Source: an uncultured Oscillospiraceae bacterium (lineage in GTDB: Bacteria; Bacillota; Clostridia; Oscillospirales; Acutalibacteraceae). Taken from it: a stretch of DNA of 39,059 nt. Positions 24,801 to 35,330 of this stretch are shown here, one piece after another. How positions within the stretch are numbered: the stretch's first letter is position 1; every line of letters starts with the position of its first letter. The stretch is from the NCBI GenBank assembly GCA_900545655.1, contig UQZY01000019.1:1-39059 (forward strand). Direction: 5' to 3'. The position numbers and the translations under genes were made by a program. The notes beneath the pieces were generated by a model that was not told the DNA's origin, did no database searches, and saw nothing but the letters and a program-made list of their open reading frames with translations.

Positions 24801-27800
24801 TCAACAGAGAAGAGTGCCGAATAAGTAGTCCAGCCGTCAGTCATTGCACGAAGCTGCTCCTCGGTCATTGCCGAATGCGACAAATAGTAAGAAGCAGATG
24901 CAACGCCGCTTAAGCCGTCCGCATAAGTCATCTGTACCTTAACCGGATCCTTAAAGAAAAGGTCAAGCGGGTCGGCAATCTTAACAAGCGTTGTTGTTGC
25001 CGTTCTGTCATTCAGCTGAACAGAGCCTGTAGGCACAACCTTATCAATGCTTGTCTTAACCGTTGTCGAAGTGCTTTCCTTTCCGGAAGCGCTGACAGCA
25101 ATTATCTCGTATCCGAGCTTTTCGCCCTGCTTATCAACCTTAAATGACGGTTTGCCGTCAGTTGTTTCGGTTACAGTTGTGTAAGCCGCACTGCCAACCT
25201 CTCTGTACTTGTAGGTTACGATGCCGGTATTAACAGACGTCGGATTGATGATAAATGTAACATCATCATTTATCCATGGCGCATTTTCAAAATCATAAAC
25301 CTTTGACTTAGATGTTGCCGATACGTCAAATGTCGGAGATACCGAATCAACAAACGAATATGTAACCGCCTCTGTTGTCTCGTTTCCGGCAACGTCAGTT
25401 ACCTTGAACGTGTATGTGCCGTTTGAAGTTATTTCTGCAGTATATTTTCCTGCCGCAGCGTCAACAACCGTTGCACTATGCCACGTTGCTTCATTTGCTT
25501 CCTTATACTGTACAGATTTAACTCCTGATGTAGCATCACTTACTGTGATTTCGGGATTTTCTGCGGTAACCCATGAAGAGTCTGCGCCTGTAGGTGCCGA
25601 AACCGTAATTGCAGGCTTAACCGTATCCTTGTTTACAATAAGCGTTGTAACAGTTGATGCATTGCCGACAAGGTCGTATGCGCAAAGCTGTACGGTCTGT
25701 CCTTTACCCTCTGCAAAGAGGTCGTTTGTAAACGAGTACGGAAGCTCGTATTTTACGCTACTTCCGGAATCAGGATATCTCTTCCATGTGTTTCCTCCGT
25801 CAAGACTGTACTCAAGATAGTTAAGACCGGAGCCGTTTTCCGTCTTGTCTGTAGCCGCTCCGCTGATTACAGCCGCATCAGCAGCTGTTGCGGAATTTAT
25901 CCACTTTTCGCCGTCAAAGCTGCTCTTACCGCCTACTGCCGGAGCCGTTGTATCCACAACAAGACCGTCAGTTCCGAGATAAAGAACATTGCCTACCTTG
26001 TCTGTAACTTTAGCATAGACAAAGTATTTGCCCTCGTTTATGTCGTCACCCGTTGCATTGATAACAACCGGTGCTTTGTACTCCTTCCAGGCATACGTTC
26101 CGTTTGCGATATCCGAAGCGGAAACCTCTGTATCCGAAACAAAGTACATAACAGATGAAGCATCCGCAAGACCACTCAATGTATCCTCTGCGTCAAGAAT
26201 CTCCATCTGAACCTTTTCCTTGGTAAAATGTGTACCGAAGAGGTCATCAATCTTTTCGGTAATCTTAAACCACAGGGTGTCAGGCTCTGAAAGCTTCATT
26301 TTTGCAGTTGGAGCGCTCTTATCAACCCTGGCTGTGTATGTGCCTTCATTTACAAATTCATCAAGGTTTTTAGCGACTGCCTTGAACTTGTACTCTGTTT
26401 CACCCTCGGTATCAACAGTGAACTTACCGAATTCAGTTCCGGGTACATTAAACCATGTATTTCCGCCGTCAGTTGAATACTGGTAGGTTACATTGTCCGA
26501 AGTATAGGTAAACTTTTCGTTTGTACCGGTAAATTCAAAGGTAACGCTGTTTTTCGTCCAGTCAGAAGGATTGACCGTTACGTTAAACTTCGGCGCGATA
26601 TTCCAATGTGCGTAATAGGTAGTATCGGATGTTCCGGTGAAAACATCATTTTCGTCAATCTTCACTCCGCCTATTTCAGCCGTATACCAGCCTGCAAACA
26701 CCTTGTCCTCAGACTGTGGATTCTCTATTTCGGGGAAATCCGGGTATACATCGTTGTAGGTTGCATTGATAGTGCCTATTTTTTTGCCTTCGGAAATAAA
26801 GTCTATCTTGTAAGTTCCCGGTGTATAAAGAATGTCAACAACTTTCTCTTCCTTGTTTGCACTTGCCGTGATAGTCTTATCGGTTCCGGTATATCCGACA
26901 ACGTCAGTCCTTGCCTTTGCGGTATAGCTGTCGCCCACGTTTACTTTCGCATACTCAACAGCAAATACCTCACCGGTGTTTTCGTAAATATGACGTACAG
27001 TTACATTGTCCTCTGTAAGTGCATATTTAACGTTTATTTCGAGAATTACTTCATTTTCGTTGTGTGTTCCTATCGTTGCGTCATTAACCTCATAGGATAC
27101 CGAAGCCTGAGCCGGGTCAACGAGCTTGTAGCCCGGGATAGCCGGTGAAGCAACTGTTTCCTTTAAGGTATAGTATGCATTTTCATTTACATATTGAGTT
27201 GCAGAAGCGATAGGACGATTACTTGTGTCAACATAGTTTATTTTTACCGTGTAGAACAGCGGCTCGTAAGAACCGTATACATAGTAATCATTTGCGGTCA
27301 TTTCCTTAAGAGGCTGACCGTCATCGGTATTCCAGTCCCAAACGAACTTGTAGCCTGTCTTTGCCGGCATTGTTGATGCGTCAAACGGCTCAACTCCCGC
27401 AGGAATCGGAGCACCTGCTTCAAAAGACTGAGTTGCCTTGTCAGCCGAAATTACAATCGGAAGTCCGTGCTGATCTGTTGCCTCAAAGTGAATCTTATAG
27501 GTCTTAACGCCTGCCTCAGCGATGATGTAAACCGTTCCCTTTATGCTCTCCGCATTTACAACAAGCTCTCCCGTTGCCTTATCATACGTATAATCATTGC
27601 CCTCGGTAAGAGTTGTCGTTCCCGATTTTACGGTAAATGTTGTCGGAGCTTCATAACCCGAATTTGTCTTTACCGTCGCAACGAGCTTATCTCCGTATGT
27701 AACCTCTGTCGGGCCGTCATAAGTCATATGCTTAAGACCGCTTACGTCAACATCACTGTACACCTCAACAGATGCCGTGAGAGTCTGTGACTGCTCCTTC

Positions 27801-28786
27801 TGAAGAGCTGCCACCTTTGCCTTTGAAGCTGCATTTGTCGGAGAAATTCCGTATGTATACGTGAATTTCTTAGTTTCCGTCGCATTAAATCCGCTTGTAC
27901 GGTCGATATCGGTTTCATCAATCTGGTTTACAAATGCTGTATTGTCTGCATCCGTCGGCCATGTGCCCGTAACGGTGAACAAATCTGCAAAGGAGACATT
28001 TGTACCGTATTTAACACGGTATTTTCCGTCCTTAACATTTGCTTCGTTCACAGCCGCGGTGATTGGATTGGTAATTTCGACATTTACAAAGTCGGTGGTT
28101 ATGTTTTCCGGAACAGTTATTGCGCCCGACTCACCCTGCTTTAAGGTAAGGGACTCAAGTGCCGGAACATAGTTACCGCCGAGGAAGCCGTCTTTCGGCT
28201 CAAATGTAAATGTCCATGTAACTCCGTCTCCGCCGAGCTTTGCAGTCGTTGTCTCAGTTCCGTCACCGTTGTCTACGGGACCGTTTATCTCGATTGCATT
28301 TGTAAAATCATCAGCAGTCGGTGTTGTTACAACAATATTTTTAAAATATTTCGTAAAGCTATAGGTATCAAGCATGATTCCCGAAAGCCTGTTAGTAAGG
28401 TCATCCTTAACTTCGGCTTCAGTTTTACGTGTATCAACAAATGTAATTTTTGCCGCACCGGAGGTGAAATTCGGATTAGAACTCGAAAGAGAATCATAAA
28501 CTATCTGAACAGCAACCGGATAAGTTGAGGTTGTCAATTCCGAACTGATATAATTCTTTGCTGCAGTCTGACCGCCGATTCCTCCTGTAACTCCACTGCT
28601 GCTGGCAGTTCCTTTAGAGCCGTCCGCAGAAGAGCCGATATCATTAAAAATGTTTGTTGTCTCGGTTACGCTTACTCCTGCAGTTCCGTGTTTGAAAATA
28701 GCATCCTTATTTTCATTAAAGCCAGCCTTGAATTTGTAATGGCATGCACCACCACCGCCGCCGGCACCACCGGAAGCCTGAGCCAT
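18848..28786 (-). pseudogene. giant repeat surface protein, C-terminal part of a broken gene
   Basis: A 3312-residue open frame continuing the secreted protein encoded at 28987-31218. It has no ribosome binding site before its first ATG, and sequence just upstream (28787-28986) keeps coding glycine-rich protein in the same frame up to an in-frame TAA. In order it shows: the end of a second glycine-rich domain (1-30); beta-rich and MucBP-like domains; an InlB/Flg_new-like repeat near 700 (FAGWYTAEIGG...TTYYAHW); several Ig-like 'bacterial surface' modules with the recurring pattern DxxGNxxYLSSxGxxxD (about 930, 1340, 1860, 2265); an MBG-like domain near 1580; a highly charged helical region (about 2395-3095) with DATARDFVNKYASDN repeats; a beta domain; and a C-terminal membrane segment (GAAFALTAVMYVAT) followed by KRRRKDD. 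No LPXTG motif is seen. Probably an adhesin or matrix protein on the cell surface. Confidence 0.85.
19510..21195 (-). repeat. protein repeats in the charged region (FVNKYASDN modules)
   Basis: Three clear copies of a module that starts TKDDATARDFVNKYASDN lie at about 21195-20770, 20470-20055 and 19992-19730. A fourth degenerate copy is at about 19720-19510. The first two copies are nearly identical over long stretches of DNA, for example the part coding NPYNKTDNKVDKTNADKVIS, indicating recent duplication. Between modules lie coiled-coil-like stretches rich in Lys, Asp and Glu. Confidence 0.9.
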
Positions 28787-28986
28787 TATGTTATTGTTAA
28801 ATTTTATGATTGTCGGAATACCGGCTTTTCCGCCGTCACATGTTATGTTGTATTCCGTGTTACCTTCACGTTCTATGTCGTAACTTTCGCCATTAAGACC
28901 CTTTGCTCCGTTTTAAAGTGTTAATGTTTCATTTTTCTTTAAATAAACAACAGTTGAAACGTATCCACCGGTTTCGCCGATTCCTC
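28787..28986 (-). other. frameshift and stop separating two parts of the surface protein gene
   Basis: These 200 bases have no start with a ribosome binding site but still encode protein in the frame of the downstream part. The minus strand reads GGIGETGGYVSTVVYLKKN, ETLTL, a TAA stop, then NGAKGLNGESYDIER and on to TIIKFNNNI, directly joining MAQASGG. The upstream part leaves this frame just before, near 29000, by a one-base shift and ends at a TAG. Two independent lesions within about 100 bases suggest either gene decay or assembly error. Confidence 0.85.
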
Positions 28987-31218
28987 CTATAGCTTCTCTT
29001 TTCTTTCCGCCTTTGTTGGTGTAATCGCCACCGAACCGCCGTTACCGCCGTTACCGCCCCATGCCTGAATGATATAGTAGCCGCTTACCGGAGCAGTAAA
29101 TGTATCATTTGAAGTAAAGGTTTGATTTGTAAATGAGGTCGGAAGATCCTGCGTGAAACTGAGAGCAGCATCATTGACCTTAGGCCCATCGGGAATATCC
29201 TTGTCCTTAGGTCTTTCGCTTGACTTAAGAGTTACGGAGAGTGTGTACTTTCCGGTTCCCTTGTCAAAGGTTATCTTCTTATAAACGTTGTAAGTAACAC
29301 CGTTTATAACCATCTCTGAAAATACATCTATAAAGGCACCTGCGGTGTATTCTGTCGTCTTTACAACTTCACCGACAACAGCCTTTGAGGGGTTGATTGT
29401 CTTCGGTGTTACCGTAAAGCCTACGATATACGCCGTAGATACACTCGGAGAAATACTGCTGTCAGTAATTTCAACACCGGTATCAAATTCCTTAACCGTG
29501 TATTCAGAAACAGTCTTTATAAAATCATATGTGTAATCGGGATTATTTCTTGCGTCTGCGTATGAATCATTGAAAAGCGCACTTCTTTCTACCGATTCGC
29601 CCGCAGAGATGCCGATATCGTCATTACCGCTTGCCTCGAAGCCGTTAAGAGGTATATTGGCATAAGAAACCTTATCGGAAAGATTTATTGAGGATGTCTT
29701 TCCGGCATTATCTGAAATTGTGAATTCTTTCGCGGTATCTTCAAAGAGGTTTACGTCATTACCGCCCTTAAAGCCAGCCTTCGGAGTAAACTTGACGGTA
29801 AGATTGAATTTACCGTTTTCCTCGTTGAGGTTGGCATTCTTAAGAGTGATTTTGCTTCCGTCAACAGTGACATTTGCCGTTGCCGATGACGCAGTCACGT
29901 CAAAATACTTTGAAGCGTTTGCGGTGAAAACAAGATTCTTAAGCCAATCTGTTTCGGTGTTGCTTAAGTTATCATTCTTGTTACCAAGGTAAGAAATGTT
30001 AACGTTACCGCTGCCGGTTGTACCGTCATTCGGGTTAACCTTGTTCTTTACTTCATCAGAAACCGATGAATAGTCAAAAAGATCCGAAACGTATGACGAA
30101 CCGCCGCCGCCACCGCCGATATTTCCGGCTACCATAGCGGAAGCCATAATACCGCCTGAGCCGCCGCAGAAGCCTGCGCCGCCGCCACCGCCGCGGAAGT
30201 TACCTGCTCCACCGGTACCGCCGCCGACTTTAGCACCGCTTACAGTGCCTTCCCAGTTGTTTGCATTGGCGCCGTCCCACCAACCGAGCCAAGTGCCGTT
30301 GGTTTCTCCCGGCTGGGTTGTAGCGCCGTAGCCTATATACTTAAGCTTCTTGCCGCTGGACTTACCGTTTTCGCCGTTAAACACCTTTCCTCCATTGAAA
30401 GAAGTCACAGCATTTCCGATACTTCCGCCTGCACCGCCGTCAGCAGTTCCGCTCGGTTTGTATCCGAGAATAAAGCCGTCTCCGGCTCCGCCGCCACCGC
30501 CACCGGCTGCAATCATAACATACTTGGAAAGACGGTCACTCTCGGAGATAACTCTCCTGGTAAGTGTTCCGTTTCCGTCTGTGTAGTTCTTGATAAAGTT
30601 GTCAGCCTCAGTACCGTTTTTGAAAAGGTAAACAGAGGAGTATCCTCCACCGCCGCCGACTCTGTAGTTACCCTTTTCACCGTGAGCGGCACCGCCGTTT
30701 GCTCCGCCGCCTGCATCGGTTACAAGAGTCGTGTCACCTTTACCGCCGAGATTGTAGCAAAGGATGTCGCCCTTTTTGAGGTCTATAACTCCATATGTAT
30801 GACCTCCGGCTCCGCCTTTACCTCCCTTGTTGTACTTTGTAGTTTGGCCTGAAGCACCGCTTCCGCCCCAAAGTTCGACAAGGTACTTTCCGTCGAACTG
30901 AGCTACGAAAAAGCCGTTCTCGGAAATATCCCTCCTGGTATTTTTGTCAGACTTCGCAACGTCCGACCAAACGTCAAGAGACAGAGTATAAGTACCGTCT
31001 CCGTTGTCCCTGAGCTTCGAGTCATAGTTGATGTCACCGTCATCAAATCCGATAACACCGCTGTCACTCGCCTCAGTCTCTCCGCCATTCGTTGCAAAGG
31101 CAATGTTAAAAGGCCCTGCAATAGCAATGGTAGAAAGCATGATTGAAAAGACAATAAGCATGGAAATGAATCTGTCTTTCAATCTGAAGTTCCCATTTTT
31201 CTGTCTTGATAGATACAT
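28987..31218 (-). pseudogene. secreted glycine-rich surface protein, N-terminal part of a broken gene
   Basis: A 743-residue frame from the ATG at 31218 (MYLSRQKNGNFRLKDRF), chosen because GAGAGAGG lies just before it; upstream codons to 31263 are not needed. A signal peptide is clear: basic N-region, then ISMLIVFSIMLSTIAIAGPFNIAFA. Next comes a glycine-rich domain (YLVELWGGSGASGQTTKYNKGGKGGAGG, GGGGGYSSVYLF, AAGGGGGGAGDG) of the type seen in ALK-like and bacterial Gly-rich proteins, then a beta domain (ANLNEENGKFNLTVKFTPKAGFKGGNDVNL). The frame ends in a second glycine-rich domain (YYIIQAWGGNGGNGGSVAI), cut off after TPTKAERKEKL. The downstream frame carries on the same domain, so the intact protein would be about 4,100 residues. 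Confidence 0.85.
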
Positions 31219-31283
31219 AATAAACCTCTCTCCATAATGAACTCTAAAAGTAAAAATGTACAAATTTAATTCCTATCTAAAAT

Positions 31284-31316
31284 ATTATAAAACATCATTT
31301 GATATTTTTCTATCAA
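31284..31316 (-). promoter_or_regulatory. promoter region of the surface protein gene
   Basis: TATAAT on the minus strand at 31284-31289, with an 18-bp inverted repeat TTGATA...TATCAA (31299-31316) just upstream that may serve as an operator or hold the -35 sequence. The spacing is not canonical. Confidence 0.4.
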
Positions 31317-31341
31317 TTCCTGTTCATAATTTAGTAAAAAT

Positions 31342-31382
31342 TTACGCCACATTTTTATGCAATGTGCATACTTGTGGCGTAA
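31342..31382 (-). terminator. terminator after the TIM-barrel/acyl-CoA synthetase gene
   Basis: Hairpin with 10-bp arms TTACGCCACA / TGTGGCGTAA and an inner palindrome-like ATGCA...TGCAT. On the minus strand it is followed by ATTTTTAC. It lies about 25 bases after the stop. Confidence 0.8.
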
Positions 31383-31407
31383 TAATTTTGTAATAATTCC
31401 TATTTTT

Positions 31408-33888
31408 TTAAGCAGTAACTATACCGTCTGCTTTTTGAAGCCCAAACTTTTTGATTGCATCCTCACGCATCTTATACTTGAGAATTTTTCCTGCGGCATT
31501 CATCGGGAAGCTGTCCACAAATTCGATATACCTCGGAACCTTATGCTTTGCCATGTGATCCATGACATATTTCTTCATCTCGTCCTCGGTCATCGTCTCC
31601 CCTTTTTTTAGAATAATACAAGCCATTATCTCCTCACCGAGTCCCTCATCCGGAACACCGATAACCTGTACATCCTGTACCTTGTCATGCGTGTAGATGA
31701 ACTCCTCTATCTCCTTTGGGTAGATGTTCTCTCCTCCGCGGATGATCATGTCCTTAAGACGACCGGTTATGCGGTAATTGCCGTCCTTCGTGCGGCACGC
31801 AAGGTCGCCCGTATGAAGCCAGCCGTCAGCGTCGATTGCGCTTGCCGTGGCTCTTGGCATCTTATAGTAGCCCTTCATTATGTTATAGCCACGCGCAACG
31901 AACTCGCCGGTGACCTCATCCGGACATTCCTCTCCCGTTTCGGGATTTATTATCTTACACTCTATCTCGGGAAGCGGGCGACCGACAGTGCTGACGCGGA
32001 CCTCTATTGAATCATCCGCGGAGCTCATGGTGCAGCCCGGTGAGGCTTCGGTTTGACCGTACACAATGGTTATTTCACTCATGTGCATCTTCTCTACAAC
32101 GTCCTTCATAACCGCTATAGGGCAAGGGCTGCCCGCCATGATGCCGGTGCGCATATATGAGAAATCCGTTTTGGCAAAATCCCTGTGCTGAAGCATAGCT
32201 ATAAACATGGTGGGAACACCGTGAAATGCAGTGATTTTTTCCTGATTGATACAGGCAAGCGCCGGCTTCGGTGAGAAATACGGAAGCGGATAAACGGTGC
32301 CGCCGTGGGTCATAGTCGCGGTCATTGCAAGCACCATTCCGAAGCAATGGAACATGGGCACTTGAATCATCATTCTGTCGGCTGTTGACAGGTCCATACG
32401 GTCTCCGATACATTTGCCGTTGTTTACGATGTTATAGTGAGTGAGCATAACTCCCTTTGGGAAGCCTGTTGTACCGGAGGTATACTGCATGTTCACAACG
32501 TCATTCCTGTCAACTGTCGCCGCAATACGGTACACCTCCACGAGCGGTACCATATTTGCACGAAGGGTTGCCTCTTCAAAGGTAAGACAGCCCTTCATCT
32601 TAAAGCCGACGGTGATGACATTTCTGAGGAAAGGCAGACGTTTTGCATGAAGCGGTTCTCCGGGCTTTGTTGTCTCAAGCTCGGGACAGAGCTCCTTGAC
32701 GATTCCGGCATAGTCGGAGTCCTTGAAGCCCTCAATCATAACCAGAGTATGTGTATCCGACTGCTTAAGAAGATATTCAAGCTCATGTATCTTATACGCC
32801 GTGTTTACGGTAACAAGAACAGCGCCTATTTTTGTTGCGGCCCAGAAAGAGATATACCACTCCGGTACATTGGTCGCCCACACGGCAACCTGAGTTCCCT
32901 TTTTCACTCCGAGAGAGAGAAGAGCACGCGCAAATGTATCCACATCATCACGAAACTGTGAATAGGTTCTCGTATAATCAAGGGTTGTATACTTAAAGGC
33001 AAGCTGATCGGGAAATTCCTCAACCATGGCATCCAAAACCTGCGGAAAGGTCTTATCTATAAGAGTCTCCTTTTTCCAGAGAAATTTTCCTGTATGAGTC
33101 TTGTTATAGTAATAATGACTCTTATTCTTTTCCGTACTTCCGAGTGAATTCATATAGTTTGAGTAATGTGTGAGAATTATCTCAAAGTCATCAATTCCGG
33201 GAAGAAAATCCGGATTCCATGTAAGTGTAACAAATCCGGGATAATTTATCGACCGAAGTGCGTTTATCATTTCATTTACAGGTAATTCACCCTCGCCTAC
33301 AAGCGCATATTCTCCGTCCTTTTTTCTGTCGACGATATGCACAAGCTTTACATATGCTCCGAGGTTTGTTATCGTTGCTTCCGCGTCCTCTTTGCCCACA
33401 AAATATGTATCGTGCATATTCCAGTCTGCGCCGATATTGTCACAGGCAAAGGACTTAAGAACCTCAGAAAGCGTTTCTGTGTTTGCAAAGTTGTCCCTTG
33501 TGCTTATGAGAATTGTAACCTTCTCTGCTTCTGCAACCGGGATTACCTTTTCAAGAAAGGTCTTTGCCTTTAAGACTGCGGTTTCTCCGTCATCATCACT
33601 TTCACCGTAAACCTTTACATACGGAATACCGTAGTCATGTGAAAGCTTTATGATTGAAACAAGCACATTGACGTCTGCCGAATCCGACAGGATGTTCATT
33701 CCGCTGTTCACAGAGGATATCTCCACTCTGCTGTTGTAGAGGAATCTCTTTGCGTTTGACGGTGACATCTTTATGAAGTCTATGTTATTTATTTCAACTG
33801 CTCCGAATTTCAGCGACTTTGCCATTCGGACAAACTCTTCAAAGGAATAATCCGAGGACCAGAACCTTGTCGAAAAACTTAAATTCAT
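31408..33888 (-). CDS. TIM-barrel (AP endonuclease 2/sugar isomerase-like)/acyl-CoA synthetase fusion
   Basis: An 826-residue fusion. Residues 1-255 resemble the xylose isomerase-like TIM barrel: GADWNMHDTYF (D and H kept), KLVHIVDRK (H and D kept), VGEGELPVNEMINALRSINYPGFVTLTW. Some usual metal-ligand Glu positions are changed (ILISTRDN and GFVTLTW). Residues about 285-826 form an AMP-dependent acyl-CoA synthetase: MQYTSGTTGFPKGVMLTH (about 467), IVYGQTEASPG (about 607), LHTGDLACRTKDGNYRITGRLKD (about 690) and the catalytic Lys in NAAGKILKYKMRE. The enzyme part is close to medium/branched-chain acyl-CoA ligases. It starts 7 bases after the LeuA-like gene, with its AGGAGG inside that gene's last codons, so both are under the same T-box. 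A role in activating a branched acid for leucine synthesis is inferred, not shown. Confidence 0.9.
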   Translation of the reverse strand: MNLSFSTRFWSSDYSFEEFVRMAKSLKFGAVEINNIDFIKMSPSNAKRFLYNSRVEISSVNSGMNILSDSADVNVLVSIIKLSHDYGIPYVKVYGESDDDGETAVLKAKTFLEKVIPVAEAEKVTILISTRDNFANTETLSEVLKSFACDNIGADWNMHDTYFVGKEDAEATITNLGAYVKLVHIVDRKKDGEYALVGEGELPVNEMINALRSINYPGFVTLTWNPDFLPGIDDFEIILTHYSNYMNSLGSTEKNKSHYYYNKTHTGKFLWKKETLIDKTFPQVLDAMVEEFPDQLAFKYTTLDYTRTYSQFRDDVDTFARALLSLGVKKGTQVAVWATNVPEWYISFWAATKIGAVLVTVNTAYKIHELEYLLKQSDTHTLVMIEGFKDSDYAGIVKELCPELETTKPGEPLHAKRLPFLRNVITVGFKMKGCLTFEEATLRANMVPLVEVYRIAATVDRNDVVNMQYTSGTTGFPKGVMLTHYNIVNNGKCIGDRMDLSTADRMMIQVPMFHCFGMVLAMTATMTHGGTVYPLPYFSPKPALACINQEKITAFHGVPTMFIAMLQHRDFAKTDFSYMRTGIMAGSPCPIAVMKDVVEKMHMSEITIVYGQTEASPGCTMSSADDSIEVRVSTVGRPLPEIECKIINPETGEECPDEVTGEFVARGYNIMKGYYKMPRATASAIDADGWLHTGDLACRTKDGNYRITGRLKDMIIRGGENIYPKEIEEFIYTHDKVQDVQVIGVPDEGLGEEIMACIILKKGETMTEDEMKKYVMDHMAKHKVPRYIEFVDSFPMNAAGKILKYKMREDAIKKFGLQKADGIVTA

Positions 33889-33894
33889 AAAGCA

Positions 33895-35310
33895 TTATGC
33901 CTCCTCGTAGACAATCTTGTTGATTGCGCTGACGTACGCACGGATACTCGCGCCTATGATATCTGTGGAAATACCGTTTCCGGAATAAAGCTTTCCGTTA
34001 TCCGCACGAAGCTTTACAAGTGCGGAGCCCATAGCCTCACGTCCCTCTGTTACAGCCTGAATCTGGAAGTCGTCAAGCTCATAGTGATGTCCGAGAATCT
34101 GCTCTATTGCCAAAAATGACGCATCAATCGGGCCGTCTCCGACACATACACCGGAAAGCTTTTCTCCGTTTTTTGAAAGAAGAATGTTTGCTGTTGCGGT
34201 GATTACATTGCCGCTGTTTATAACGTAACTTTCAATCTTGTAGGTTGCGGGAACCGAAAGTGCGGAGCTTGCGATGATAGCCTCAAGCTCTCTCCTGCCG
34301 ACCTTTTCCTTTTTTCTTGCAACTCGTAAAAATGCGTCGTATACGTTCTTCTTGTCCTCTGCCGAAAGGTCATATCCTATTGCTTCGGCTGCGGTTGCAA
34401 CGGTGTTTATGTCGTCGTCAGCGGTGAGAACTACGTTAGGCGAATCACTCGCAACAACAGTTGTTGCCTCATTTACGCCCATCTTCTTTGAACTTGTTAT
34501 CCACACCATCTGTGAAACGCCGCGTCTGAGTTCAGTTGCCCTTATCGTGGAGTTTACCCCCATATCATTTCCGCGCTTTTCAATAACGCTGACAACATTC
34601 TCTATTTCAGGATAACCGAAGCCCTTTATAGTTGTCTTTATCTCATCGGCACCTGCAGCGACCGCCGCAAAGACGCATGCGGTTGCCATATCAATTTCAT
34701 TCTTTACCTCAACCGCAAGAGTGACCCTTGAAAGTTCCGGAACGGATTTCTTTATCTCCGTTACAAAATTTCCGAATTCATCAGGCATCATCGTCCCCGC
34801 CGTGTCGCAAAGGGTTATTTTTGTAGCGCCTGCAGTAATTGCGGAATCAATACACGATACAAGGAACTCGCTCTCCGCACGAGTAGAGTCACCTGCCGAA
34901 AACTCGACCTCATCACAGTATTTTTTGCACTCGGAAACAAGCGCCGGGATAAGCTCGGCGATAACCTTCGGCTTCATATGGCAAAGATACTCCATCTGAA
35001 CTGATGACACCGGAACCGATACCGTAAGTACGGGTCTTTTTGCATTTTTCACACAATTCCACACCGTCTTAACATCTTCAACCCTGTATCCCACCGGACA
35101 GGCAATCTTATTGTCATTTATACCTGTTGCCATGGTTTTGATAAGGAGAGAATCAGTCTGAGGGTCTGTAATTTCCGGCAGCTCAATAACGGAATAATTG
35201 AGCTTATCCATGATTTTTGCCATTTCAATTTTCTCTTTAAAGCTGAGTGTGACATCCTTTGAAAGAGAACTTTCTCTTATCGTGATGTCAGATAAATTGA
35301 TTTTTCTCAT
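33895..35310 (-). CDS. LeuA-like (isopropylmalate/citramalate synthase family) protein, metal site altered
   Basis: A 471-residue member of the HMGL/LeuA family with a C-terminal LeuA allosteric (dimer) domain from about residue 340. The start at 35310 (MRKINLSDITIRESSL) has AGGAGG 9 bases before it; the frame is open to 35439, but that part lies in the T-box leader. Family landmarks are present: VEFSAGDSTRAESEFL, ITLCDTAGTMMPDEFG and AAGADEIKTTIKGFG. Catalytic residues are not kept: RDGEQ is RESSL (residues 12-16), and the metal-binding HxH of the VHCHND motif is VEVKNE (about 200). The GERxGN loop is also changed. Normal acyl-CoA/2-oxoacid condensation therefore seems unlikely. A leucine-binding regulatory or repurposed role is possible. 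It is the first gene of a T-box operon. Confidence 0.85.
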   Translation of the reverse strand: MRKINLSDITIRESSLSKDVTLSFKEKIEMAKIMDKLNYSVIELPEITDPQTDSLLIKTMATGINDNKIACPVGYRVEDVKTVWNCVKNAKRPVLTVSVPVSSVQMEYLCHMKPKVIAELIPALVSECKKYCDEVEFSAGDSTRAESEFLVSCIDSAITAGATKITLCDTAGTMMPDEFGNFVTEIKKSVPELSRVTLAVEVKNEIDMATACVFAAVAAGADEIKTTIKGFGYPEIENVVSVIEKRGNDMGVNSTIRATELRRGVSQMVWITSSKKMGVNEATTVVASDSPNVVLTADDDINTVATAAEAIGYDLSAEDKKNVYDAFLRVARKKEKVGRRELEAIIASSALSVPATYKIESYVINSGNVITATANILLSKNGEKLSGVCVGDGPIDASFLAIEQILGHHYELDDFQIQAVTEGREAMGSALVKLRADNGKLYSGNGISTDIIGASIRAYVSAINKIVYEEA

Positions 35311-35330
35311 AATAACTAATCCTCCTGATA

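Noticed and set aside
28950..29010. Programmed ribosomal frameshift in the giant gene
   Set aside because: I see no classical slippery heptamer at the shift, and a second lesion (in-frame TAA) follows shortly downstream, which a single frameshift would not bypass.
18848..31218. Many open frames on the plus strand inside the giant gene
   Set aside because: They are mirror frames of biased repeat coding sequence, with no ribosome binding sites or recognisable domains.
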